From Cylindrobasidium torrendii FP15055 ss-10 (Eukaryota; Basidiomycota; Agaricomycetes; Agaricales; Physalacriaceae): a DNA stretch of 64,000 bases. Location of the stretch: NCBI GenBank assembly GCA_000934385.1, contig KN880482.1, forward strand, positions 1-64,000, written 5' to 3'. Of the stretch, positions 28,401 through 38,372 are shown piece after piece. A program made the position numbers and the translations under genes. The notes beneath the pieces were generated by a model, which did not search any database, was not told where the DNA came from, and saw only the letters and a list, made by a program, of their open reading frames with translations. Within the stretch, counting starts at the first letter, position 1; every line of letters begins with the position of its first letter.

Positions 28401-29047
28401 GAGTTCGGAGGTATAAGCGAACCATTGAGATGGCCAGGTTCGGGCATGCGAAGGTGTCCCGGGGGGCCGGCAGGACTAGGCATCTGTGGATGCTGCCTCG
28501 AATTTTCAGCGTGTTCACCATTGTTTTGGGCATTGTCAGAAACACGGTCGGGGCTGTCCCACAGGCCTGGGAAGTAAGGCTCCGTTGGTCCGGAAGGCAG
28601 GTCAGTCGCAGGAAAGCTCGTCACTGGTTGAGGTTGTGGGTCTGTGAGGGGAGCAGTTGGAGAGACTGGAGATGCGGTTGCGCTAGTATCTTCATCTTCG
28701 GGAGATGCGCGCTCTGCTGGGTCGAAGTCGTCGAAAGGGTGACTAAAATGAAGTGTCGCTGGTGACCCTGAGCGCGAGCGCGACTGGAAGTTCTCCTCGT
28801 CGGAACGGTACGGCGTTTGTGCACGGAATGGCGGGTCATCGTCCTCTGAGTCTTCGTCATCGCGGCTGGCGCTGCTCGATGAACTTGGAGGCTCAACGTG
28901 AATACCAATTGCGTCGTCGCCGTCGCTCTCTGTGACTTCTGAAGGAAGCCATTGTGGTATCCCAAAATTATGGGAAGACTCAGTGTCCCAGAGGACAGAG
29001 CCTCTGGCGGAGTTGAAGCTTTGAGACGAGTCGTTGCGGTCGCCCAT
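25481..29047 (-). CDS. DUF6535 multi-pass membrane protein
   Basis: The C-terminal exon (about 830 codons, to 25481) starts with FSATVTAFLVVDANPD, followed by four hydrophobic helices: ATVTLWSLSVLVLFIALIF, VPFLVHLAALLFIVGIIL, LPAVIGTVVSGFAG and a short VVYMGMTIW segment. This is DUF6535, a membrane module found in many mushroom proteins. A long helical, soluble C-terminal part follows with no domain I recognise. Upstream, an exon with WEVCHEHQRILDRQT and WQEELDNLTIIVSI leads into the first helix. The N-terminus (start at 29047, MGDRNDSSQSF) is acidic, Ser-rich and disordered. Two frames are open across 28193-28545, so the exon boundaries there are unresolved. Function is unknown. Confidence 0.75.
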
Positions 29048-30115
29048 GTTATGTGCAGGGCCCAACGTGGAGGCGGGAAGAAAAATGCGAGATCGATAGT
29101 AAGGAACGCGAGGATATCTCCCATCATTCATGAATTCGTGCCATTGTTACCCAGTTCTTGCAAAGTGCGCGCGTGGCTGGCATGCAGCGTATTGTTCAAA
29201 ATTGTTCAAGATCGAACGTTGTGGGTCGGTGGCGTCAAGCGCAGTGATTTATTCCAAGGTCGACCGCCGATTGGATGCAATGGTTGTTGTTGTTGAAGGT
29301 AACTCACGTGGGTACGATCGCAAACGCCTCAAAGTCGAAGTTTCCGCTATATCGCCCTTGAATTTGCTTCTGAATTTGTCGTTTGATTATAAAGATCCCG
29401 TTGTTCAGTACGACTTAATAGAGTCTATTCACTCATATATGCCTAAAGAAGTCAACATACAATTGTCCAAGCTGTTGATTGTAAGGAAATCCTTCTGAAG
29501 CAGTCAAGTATATTTAAATTGGTGGAAAAGCATCATACGACTCAGTGAAAGGCATCGAGCTTGAGTAAACCTCCTCAATATTGCTTGCGTGGGTGCCACT
29601 TGCCAGTGGTTGCTCAGTGCTGGGATCTGGGACGTGTCGTTAACTAAAGTGTGCCTACTTATTCTTGAATGAAGTCTCCGTGTTATGATCACAACGTTAG
29701 TGAGGTACGAAGTAAATATGCGTGAGATTGGACACAGGCCACAACCACACAGGTCAATTTTGAGTTTGTCGGGCTGCTAAAATTCAAAGTGCTGGGGTCC
29801 AAAGTCGGAAAAAACTAATGAAGACCCCCTATTTAAGCTCGCGTCAAGATGGAAATTAGTCTTTTCAGACTTTTCTTATGTTTCCTCCGCGAGCACGTGA
29901 ACGTGACATAATTTCACCATAACGCGTGGGTGACCCTGCATCAGATCCAGGAATCGAATTCTGTTTCCAATTTTCTCCACCCAAGTTTCCGTCCTCCCGT
30001 CATTACTTCTGGTTCAAGGCTCTCTATGCTATTCATCTAAACTTCGTCAGCGCCGCTATCAACGACGACGACGAACAGCCTAAACTACACTTTATTTCGC
30101 TAATCACCGAGCGCC
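29048..30115. other. Divergent intergenic
   Basis: This 1.07 kb lies between the DUF6535 and F-box gene starts. It is AT-richer than its flanks and contains CACGTG near 29305 and 29893. I see no gene. Confidence 0.5.
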
Positions 30116-32060
30116 ATGACTTCAATCTTCAGGCGCAGCATGAGTGCAGAGAAGGGTGTCGCTGCCCGAGGGTTCCGACAGCGAGGACAGGGAATAGAGA
30201 GTCCAAGAAAACACGGTCCGCTCATGAAGCGCATGTCCAAGGTGTTCAGGCACTCGGCCATCATTGAGGACAGAAACACCGATGAGGAATGCACCGACGA
30301 GGAGGACGACATCCGGCGGCCTAGCGGTCTTGGGGATATGGCGCCAGAGTCGTACACACGCCAGTCGGACGACGTTCGCAGCTTGGAGGATATTATGGAA
30401 GACGATGTGGACGTGGAGGTCCAGTACGCGTGGAAGGCGCCGCTCGCATCGCCGAGGCTCCAAAATAGCATTCGCCGGAAACCACTGCCCGCCCCGCCAC
30501 CGCGCCCGTGGAGTCTCCCAGCCGACATCGTTCTACGCATCCTCAATTTTCTTCCGCGGAGCGAACTACCCTCACATGCTCTCGTTGCACGCGCCTTCTG
30601 CCATGCTGCCACGGCCGCCTTGTACGAAACCCTGGTGGATCCACCGTCTGCTGCACTGCGCGTAGACCGCTCCGAGCTGGTGCAATCCCTTACATTGACG
30701 ACGTTGACGCCATTCGCATACTCCCATTCTGCCCAAATGAACTTTACGCTGCAGCTCGAGCGCGTCCTCCCCCTCATGACATCCATTACTTCCCTCACAC
30801 TGCCATATTTCGACAAACGGCTCCTCAAGAACCATTCTGCATTCGGCCTGAAGCGCCTTGTCCTTCTGAACGAGCAAATGACCATGGCGGAGGAATTATC
30901 CATCCTGTCCTGGCTCGACGGCCAGATAAACGTTGTCGAGGTGTCCTGGCCCCGACTGCGCGACCCTGATCCAAGCACCGGCGATTCAGAAGGCGCGAGT
31001 AGTAATTCCGAACTTTTGCCTCCGCCGTCACCGTTCTCGCCAACATCCGCATCGTACTCCACGGCCCCAAACACCCCGCTGTCGCCGTCGCATCCGCCAG
31101 GATTGATGCCACCTTCCCCCAACCGAAGTGGCGATACACCGCCGAGCTCGCCTATCGACGTGAACTTCATCTATAATTCCCCAACGCTTTTGCCGTCACT
31201 TCGGCACCTCCACGGTCCGCCCTCACTTGTAGAACGGCTTTGCCAGGTGCGTTCGCACGAGACTATCTCCGTAAATCTAGCCTGATTTTGTGCAGCATCC
31301 ACGTCCACTAGTGCATTTGAGTTTGACTGTAACGCAGTCGGTGTACGATGGTTTCCGGCCAGCGGGACTTATGCGCGCGCTACCCTCTTCCCTCAAATCT
31401 CTTGACATTGTGTTCGGACCAGCCGTGGACCGTCGGACGCGGGAAAAGGTTCTCAGGGTTGCCGGCGCCGTCTGTCGTATTACAAAGCTCAGCTTGCGGG
31501 AGACATCGAGTGTTGCCGTACCGCAGCCGCCCTCTCCGAATGCAAGCCTACTGTCATCACCTCGGCGTGATACAGATTTGGACTCGCTTTTCCCTTTGCC
31601 CAAGCCAAAATCTGCGACACCATCCAGACGGTCCACGACTGGCAGTGCGCGGAAGGAGGAAGACGAACGGACAAAGGCGCTGTGGCATCTAGCAATGGGC
31701 TGTGGTGTCTGCTTCCCTGATGTCGAGGAGATCAATGTCGTTCCCGGGACGGCAAGCTTCGCAGAATGGCTTGGGGGTTCGCCCAATTGGCCCAACGTCC
31801 AGCGGGTTATCTACAATGCAGACGGCGATGAGTGGGTACGCAAGGCGCCCGGACAGCCTGAATCTCAAGACGATTCTTCGTCAATGGCAGTATCGGAAGA
31901 TTACGAGGATGCTCTCCAGACTCCGCGACTGCCAGAGCCAGAGACACCGAGGGGCAGGCATATGGATGAAAAACCGGTTGGCCTGGCGCATCAGCCACCA
32001 CCACCGGAGCACATCGCCGTCGAGGCGCATGGTGGGTACATGACCCTTGATCTCATGTGA
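30116..32060 (+). CDS. F-box protein
   Basis: Two exons, 30116-31246 and 31296-32060, give 631 aa. An F-box lies near residues 127-165: PWSLPADIVLRILNFLPRS, then ALVARAFCHAATAALYETL. F-box proteins link substrates to the Skp1-Cullin1 ubiquitin ligase. The rest has leucine-rich patches (LVQSLTLTTLTPFAY, LVHLSLTVTQSVYDG, SLKSLDIVFG) suggesting an irregular leucine-rich fold, separated by a Pro/Ser-rich disordered stretch around residues 280-360. Such F-box plus LRR-like proteins are numerous in mushrooms and their substrates are mostly unknown. Splicing at 31246/31296 keeps the frame and gives LCQHPRPLVHL. Confidence 0.85.
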
Positions 32061-32719
32061 AGGGATTGTTCTTTGGGCCAGTGGTTTTTAGATGCGTTTC
32101 GCCCTTCTTCGCTCATTTCCTATTCGCATGGGCCTTCACCGAGACGTGTATGCTTACTGTATATATATTTATGACCATCGTACATACTACTACCTATCTT
32201 TATAACGCAGCTGCACGACCTGTCTTGCTTTTTACTCACTCACTTTACCCTTCTCGTACCAGCATACCCTTACCTTACCTATCACCCATTTGCACTACGC
32301 TCTCTTATACCTTCCGGTGCTTCATTTTCTACAACCTATCAAAATTGGTGTACTGTCTATTCGCTCACGGGGAAGTTGCTCTCGTACGCTATCGTTCAAC
32401 GATAGGCATGTGCTCAGCGCTCAGCGCTCAGCCTCCATGCTGATTTATGAGTGCTAGCGGCATAGTGGAGGCGAAGCAAATGCATTCCTTACTGGATGGC
32501 AAAGACCGCGAAATGGTGTCGAACCGTAGCACCTCTGTCGCAGGGATTCACAGGTGAAAGCGCCGGAATCGAGCCATTGGCGACAATAGCGTTAGCAAGG
32601 TTTGGCGATACAACTTCAAGGAACACAGGCATAAAGAGGTTGTTACAGGCAAGTTATTAGCAGTGATATTATACATTGTTACATCCCACAGGTATTATAG
32701 TCCGATATTTGAGAATCCA
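32061..32719. other. Convergent intergenic with a short tandem repeat
   Basis: Between the F-box gene and the CsbD-like gene. Three perfect copies of GCTCAGC lie at 32412-32432. No gene is seen. Confidence 0.55.
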
Positions 32720-33103
32720 TTAGAATTTGTTGACTTCCTGTTCAGCCTCTCCTTTGTCGCGCTTGAGGTTGCCTATTGGGTGTTTGTTAATCTCCAGGAC
32801 ACATCATCATAGTCGCAGATGCTTACCCTGAACCTGCTGTGACTTGTCGCCTGTAACCGCACCGACGACAGCGTCTTTCTTTCCCAACAAGCGGTCCGTT
32901 GTGCCTTCAACATAACCCTTCGCCTTCGCCGCGTTGATCTCCGCCTCTCCGGCGGCATGCTCTTCCCGTCCTGATTCCGTCCAGCTGGTCGCACCAGTTG
33001 CGTTGCCAATTGCTTCGACGGCGGTACCCTTGAGGGAGTGGTATTGTCCAGTGCTCTTGTTTGGCTCAGAGCCAGAGGTGAAATTGGTGTTGGCGCCGGA
33101 CAT
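32720..33103 (-). CDS. CsbD-like stress-response protein
   Basis: Two exons, 32827-33103 and 32720-32772, encode 109 aa. The sequence is hydrophilic and helical, with a CsbD-like pattern: [38 protein letters not shown], and after the intron [16 protein letters not shown]. CsbD proteins were defined as general stress proteins in Bacillus; fungal relatives such as conidiation or stress proteins are also induced by stress, but the molecular role is not known. There are no Cys, Trp-rich or membrane parts. A TATATAAG box at 33197-33204 lies 94 bp upstream of the start on this strand, consistent with an inducible gene. Confidence 0.88.
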
Positions 33104-33576
33104 TGTGGATGTGTGTAGAAGAGGTGGTGTTGGTTGTATGAGTGGTTGGGTGGTCGGAGTTTGGGGAATTTTTAGCAATTTGCAGGATTTCGAGCGCTTA
33201 TATAGTCTGCATATTTTTTTGACATCAACATGTGCGTCATATCCAAGCATTCTTGCATTCAGGAACAACCTAAGAAAGTGACGAAGGATGGGGCCTATGG
33301 GCACAGGCGTACTTCAGCCACTGAGGTCATACGATAATTGGAGGCGATCATCGATGCACGGAATGCGTATTCGAGGAGTGTGCACTGCGTTCGATCCAAG
33401 AGATTGCCCGATTTGGGCATAGGACATAAAAGGAGAAAACAAAAATTACCTATTTAGGCGAAAGGTCGATCATGCTGGGGTCAACCGTCAACATTAGAGA
33501 TTGTTGGCCCCGGGGACTCTAGAGGGAAAAGGCATTGTAAATCTGAATTTTTAAAAATATTCTTAGTGATTATCAG
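33104..33576. other. CsbD-like gene promoter and intergenic
   Basis: Holds the TATA box described separately. I searched it for an upstream exon of the kinase-like gene with a glycine loop and found none. Confidence 0.5.
33197..33204 (-). promoter_or_regulatory. TATA box of CsbD-like gene
   Basis: TATATAAG on the minus strand, 94 bp before the start codon of the CsbD-like stress gene. Confidence 0.6.
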
Positions 33577-34489
33577 TTGCTCGAATGTAAGCCGATGCTT
33601 ATCAGAGCGCCCGGTCATTTTGCTTGCTTCTCGACCACCATGTTCAAGGACCTTGGTCAAGAGCTGTCTTCACAGGAAACCATCTCAGCAAGAGCGAATG
33701 CGTATAATTTGACAGAAACTGACTATACGTTACTTGGAGAGCACCCAAACATCGAGGTGAACAGCAACACAACTTCCGAAAATTCCTACAAATTATCATT
33801 GCTCGACGTGATCATAAACGACGGCAAACTCCTCGAGAAAAAGGCCCGTTCAGGGATGAAGGATATATGCAGCGCTCTACAATATTGTCACGAAAATGGA
33901 ATATGCCATCGAGGTAAACATGCATCGAAAGCAAGTCATTTAAAGTGGATTTATTTGGTATCCAGACATCAAACTCGAAAACATCCTGGTTACCCCGACA
34001 GGCGCCCTTTGCATTTCCAACTTCCACATCGCGACCACCTTCACTCCAAGCGTCGCGCTTACGGATGCCTGCGGGACATCCTACTTCCCCGCCCCAGAAG
34101 TTTCGGCATTGGTTGGTTTAAAATCCGAGAACGACGAGAAGAATCGCGGATACGATGGGGCAAAGGTGGATGCCTGGAGTGTTGGGATTGTTCTATATAT
34201 TTGCGTCAGTGGGAAGGTACCTTGGGACGCCCCGACAATTGAAGAACTCAATACCAAGAGACGAGAGGTCCCACTGGAAATTCCTAGAGGATTGAGTTCA
34301 GAGTGTAGACGACTCCTCTCGAAACTACTTGCCCAAGACCCCGTTCGCAGACCATCAATGCGAGAAATATTGGATAGCCCGTGGATGTCGATGAGCATGG
34401 AGCCACGAACGATTCTCGACAGATTTCGACATTGGTTGAAAGGATCGCGTCGTTCCACAATCCCAGGAGAGCAGTACATTACGGGATGA
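33577..34489 (+). CDS. Degenerate Ser/Thr kinase (pseudokinase)
   Basis: Two exons are visible, with an intron from about 33914 to 33970 that restores HRDIKLEN. The C-lobe is well kept: YCHENGICHRD, KLENILV, a CGTSYFPAPE activation-loop end, DAWSVGIVLYICVSGKVPW, and DPVRRPSMREILDSPW. The DFG position reads NFH (CISNFHIA), so the metal-binding Asp and the Gly are gone. The N-lobe is short: there is no glycine-rich loop and no VAIK-type Lys, and only an HPNI-like strand precedes the C-lobe. The start codon is uncertain (33577 is the first start; ATG at 33640 is an alternative). The layout resembles CAMK/Snf1-type kinases. It is either a signalling pseudokinase or a decaying gene. Confidence 0.65.
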
Positions 34490-34527
34490 TCAGTAGGAAT
34501 ACAATAGCTCAACAATTTTTTTCTAAT

Positions 34528-36368
34528 TTATCCTTCCATCATTTCCTCAGGCGGAGCACCTCCACCTCCTCCGCCCTCGCGATCCTTCCTCACAGCCTGT
34601 ACCACGTCGTCTACCCGCAGCAACATACGTGCCGCCTCAACCGCCGTCTTCAGGATCTGAATCTTGACACTAGCGCTCTCGTACAACCCATATGTCTTCA
34701 TGTCCGCCGGCTTGCCAGCATCTCCGTTCACACCCCATGAGTGCTCTCCGTTTGCATGCTTCGCACGGAGCTCAGTCAACACACGCATGGCGTTGCCACC
34801 AGCGTTCTGCACAAGCGTGCGGGGGATGACCTCCATGGCATCCGCGACAGAACCAAATGGCCACTGCTCGACACCGCCGACAGAACGCGCCTTTTGCCTG
34901 AGTCCCATGCTAATAGCCATCTCGGTGGCTCCGCCTCCTGGCGCAAGGATAGGATTGAAAAACACGTTCCGTGCAACGGACATGGCATCGGCAAGGTTGC
35001 GATCAATCTCGTTGAGGATATCCTTGGAAGGACCACGGAGGAGGATGGTGCATGCTTTCGGCGTGGTGCACTCGGTGAGGAAAGTGAAGTACCTAGCAGG
35101 TGGACGGTTGTCAGTCACAAAGACCTGAATAAATTCGATTACACGCACTCATCGCCGATTTTCTCGATATTGAAAAGACCACACTGGGTACCAACGTCTG
35201 ACTCCCGAAGATCTTCTGGTCGGTTGACGATGGTTGCGCCGACGGCGAGCGCGATACGGTTGTTATCCGATTTGCGCACGCGGCGAATGCTGGAGACGTT
35301 GTTCTTCATGAAGTAATGTTGGGCAAGGTCAGAAACACCCTTCTCAGTGATAACCAAGTCGGGCTTGAACTCCAATATCCGCTCGCACAGGATTTTGATT
35401 TGCTCCTCCTCGATATTCTGAGCCTTCTCCCAGTCACCCTCCTTGGAAATTTCCATGTTCGTTTGACTTTCACCCTTCTTGTATTCAAGAGGGCAATCGA
35501 GGAGGATAATTCGTGGGTTGGCGATGCGACGGCGCATGTTGGGGTGGGTGATGTCCTTGTTAAGCATGACACCGCTGAGGACACGGCTGTCCTCAATCTC
35601 GCCACCAGGGACTTTCTCAACGCGCGCATAGCGCTTGATGTCGACGGTCTTGATGCCTGCCTCTTCAGTAGCGACAGTCCGGACAGCCTGGAGGGCAAGG
35701 TTGCACATAAGGTCTGACCAACGGGCGACGAATTTGGTGCCGATAGACGTTTTGATGAGCGCAAGCATCTCCTTGTCGTTGGTGGTGTCGATGGGGGTAG
35801 AGATACGTTTGATGATCTCAAGAGCCTCCTTGAGTGCCTTGTTATATGCAGAAATAATGACAACGGGGTGGATGTCGCGTTCGAGTTGGGACAGCGATTG
35901 GGCAAGGATTTCACCAGCGAGGATGATTACACTGGTTGTGCCGTCGCCGCACTCCTCGTCTTGCGTACGACTGAGCTCAATCATGTTCTTTGCGGCAGGG
36001 TGCGCTACATCAATTTCGCGAAGAATGGCATTGCCGTCGTTGGTCAATCTGGAGGACGCATTAAGATTATTGCCATAGTCATTTTGAAGAGTACGCGCAA
36101 TATGCCGCCCATGGGATCCAGAATCATTTTGAGCATTGACTTGGGCCCGAGGCATGTTCGTATCACGTCCGCAACGGTCTAAACGCGTAATAGTAAGTAA
36201 TTGAACATTGGCAAAAATTGGCACGCACTTTGGCCGCGGTGATATTCGAGATTTGCGCCTTCCTGCCCGACTGCCGCTCGGGCGTCGTGTCTAGCGTCCG
36301 CGTAAGTAACGCGTATGACCCAGTATTTTGCACCCACTCATCACGAAAACCGGTGTTTGGCCCGACAT
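34528..36368 (-). CDS. CCT3: T-complex protein 1 subunit gamma (CCT3)
   Basis: CCT3 is one of eight subunits of the cytosolic TRiC/CCT chaperonin that folds actin and tubulin. The start at 36368 gives MSGQTPVFVM. Exon 1 is 36338-36368 and exon 2 is 36229-36290; together they supply ERQSGRKAQISNITAAK. Exon 3 carries VADVIRTCLGPKSMLKMI and DPMGG. The next intron (36049-36098) uses GC-AG and restores GGILLTNDGNAILREI. The long exon has GDGTTSVIILAGE (ATPase motif), ARVEKVPGG, EYKKGESQTN and LVITEKGVSDLAQHY. After an intron near 35100-35150 the last exon has YFTFLTEC, LAPGGGATEM and WGVNGDAG, ending in a Gly/Glu-rich tail at 34528. All nucleotide-binding motifs are intact. Confidence 0.95.
36049..36098 (-). 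other. GC-AG intron in CCT3
   Basis: On the minus strand the exon ends ATATT, the intron begins GCGCGTAC and ends CTCCAG, and the next exon begins ATTGACC. Joining at this GC gives GGILLTNDGN, which matches the family in length and sequence. The only nearby GT (three bases into the intron) gives a wrong frame. Confidence 0.85.
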
Positions 36369-36503
36369 TTTGAATTTTAGATGATGGACGGACGATGGCA
36401 GGAGATCAAGTCAAAGGTCGCGGTTTGCCGGCAATTCGGTCCGAATTGCTTGATTTTTCGCCTCCAAGTCCAACTCAGCACGCGCCCTGTTTGCGCACAA
36501 ATT
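36369..36503. promoter_or_regulatory. Divergent promoter, CCT3 / MRPS5
   Basis: The start codons of CCT3 (minus) and the mitochondrial ribosomal gene (plus) are 135 bp apart. No strong motif stands out. Confidence 0.5.
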
Positions 36504-37983
36504 ATGCTGCGCTTGTCAAAACTCGCGACGAGGCGCGCCGTGCCGCGTCTGGCTGCGCGCACATCTCCTTCAACATCATCTCTACCAGCCCTGGCGTTGC
36601 GCTCAGCCGCACTCCGCCGACAGTACGCGACAATACCGGAACAGGACGGCGAGCAAGCTTGGCGCGACACCTTGAGACTCAGTGAGTAGCGACACCAGTA
36701 GTGCCCCTTCAAATTCTCATATCTACAAGGCCAATTCAAGGAGAATGCAAGACTACCAGCCGGGTGGTCGGTTCGCTGGTCGAAGCCACAATACGAATTC
36801 GTTGTCGGCCTCGTCGATAGTCTGGCGCACCCGGAGTATTCGGCACTTGTGGAAGGTCTCGGGAGTGAAAAGGTCGCCCAGTTCCACGCCCTTTTCGACG
36901 ACGTGAGCATCGACGGCGCTAAGGACCATTCGTCCCTTCCAAGTCTCTTGCGCTTCCTCGCAGAGAACGACATTGGCATGGAGATTAACAGAGAACGTGC
37001 GTGACCATTGTAGACACTTGAATACAACTGACACTTTCACAGATGTTCCCGAGAGCCCGACCCCTCACGCTTTTCCGAATCTTATTGAGCCCGAGCCTCT
37101 ATACGACGACCGGGTCGTCCTCGAACTCCCTCCCAAACTCAGCGAATTCCACAATCGTGTCATTGTCCGTAACCACGATGGAGAAATGTTCCACGAACAA
37201 CTACTCAAGGAACACCGGGTACACCATGCAGAAGAACGGCATAAGGCGCGGGAAGGTTTCCCAGAACTTTCCCAAACGCCTCTGCAACGGGCAAAATACG
37301 GCACCCAGTACGATGAACCTGAAAGCGAACAGCTTACGTTAAAACCAGTGAACGACTACGATCTTGCCGAGGAAGAAGTCCTGATGGCTTCTCGCACCGG
37401 TCTCGAGAAGAAATTCCTCATTGACATGAAGGACCGAAGGATAGTACACACATACGAATTCCACCGCAGGATATCACATCAATCCGGCAAGGGAAAGATG
37501 TTTTCTACCCAATCCTTCGTCCTTATAGGCAACGGTAACGGTCTCGTCGGTTTGGGGCGGGCGGCTCATGTCGACATGGGAGCCTCCAGAAACAAAGCAT
37601 GGATCGCCGCCGTCCGTAATTTGAGTTACGTTGATCGCTTCGAGAGCCGTACCATTTGGACCGACATCTCCCAGAAATTCGGCGCCGTCCAAATCAAGAT
37701 GCGTCCTCGTCCTCTCGGTTTCGGCCTGCGTTGCAGTCCCGTCCTGCACAAGGTCTTCCGTGCCGCAGGAATTAGCGACGTGTCTGCCAAGATTTACAAG
37801 AGTCGGAACCCGCTCATTACGATGCAGTCCGCGCTCATGATGATTCAAACCGGTCACAACCCATTGGGCAAGGGTGATGGCGCTGGTGGACACGGCCGTC
37901 GTGTCGAGAAGGGCATGGGAATGCGGAGCAGTGACACTCTCATGCGCGCTCGGGGAAGATATCTCGAGCCTCTTCGCAAGTAA
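36504..37983 (+). CDS. MRPS5: Mitochondrial small-subunit ribosomal protein uS5m
   Basis: This is the mitochondrial homologue of bacterial S5. The chosen ATG at 36504 opens an Arg/Ser/Ala-rich targeting sequence (MLRLSKLATRRAVPRLAAR); an ATG further upstream would add a non-targeting stretch. After two short introns there is a fungal N-terminal extension, and then the S5 double-stranded-RNA-binding fold: MFSTQSFVLIGNGNGLVGLG, and KAWIAAVRNLSYVDRF. The C-terminal S5 domain follows: MRPRPLGFGLRCSPVLHKVF, RAAGISDVSAKIYKSRNP. The stop is at 37983. The protein is longer than bacterial S5 because of the extension, as in yeast Mrps5. It diverges from CCT3. Confidence 0.93.
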
Positions 37984-38372
37984 TATTACAGCATCGTACC
38001 CTACTTACTCCCCTATTCATGGTGTTCATTTCGAATTGTGACTATCCTTGCAGAGTGCCCCCAAGCCACGATAGCTCTTGCAAATTTACCTGGGTCGATG
38101 TAGCAGCCTCTGCGTGGTGTCAATTGATCATGAAGGCGACTCATTCCGCTAAGTGCAACTTGAGCTTTCCAGCTTCGAGACTTGAAAGCAACATGAAAAT
38201 ACATGCCGCTTTACATAACCTGCAAACCTGGCCTTCCGGATCTCTTCATATTCTGTACCGGTCATTCCCACGACCCCATGACACCAACATGAAGCCTTCT
38301 CAACCAATAAGGGTGACATCTTCTCACTCTATCCTCCACACCTTCACCAGTGTCATCTTTTCGCCTATCATC
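37984..38372. other. Intergenic / AACS promoter
   Basis: 389 bp without a recognisable gene. Confidence 0.5.

Noticed and set aside
27958..28545. Alternative 195-codon frame across the DUF6535 gene's N-terminal exon.
   Set aside because: Its 3' part is genuine coding sequence of the same gene, so it is not a separate gene; the boundary between the two frames is unresolved.
29130..29498. Frames near 29.1-29.5 kb as a small gene.
   Set aside because: No domain, AT-rich with no clear splice pattern; looks like intergenic DNA.
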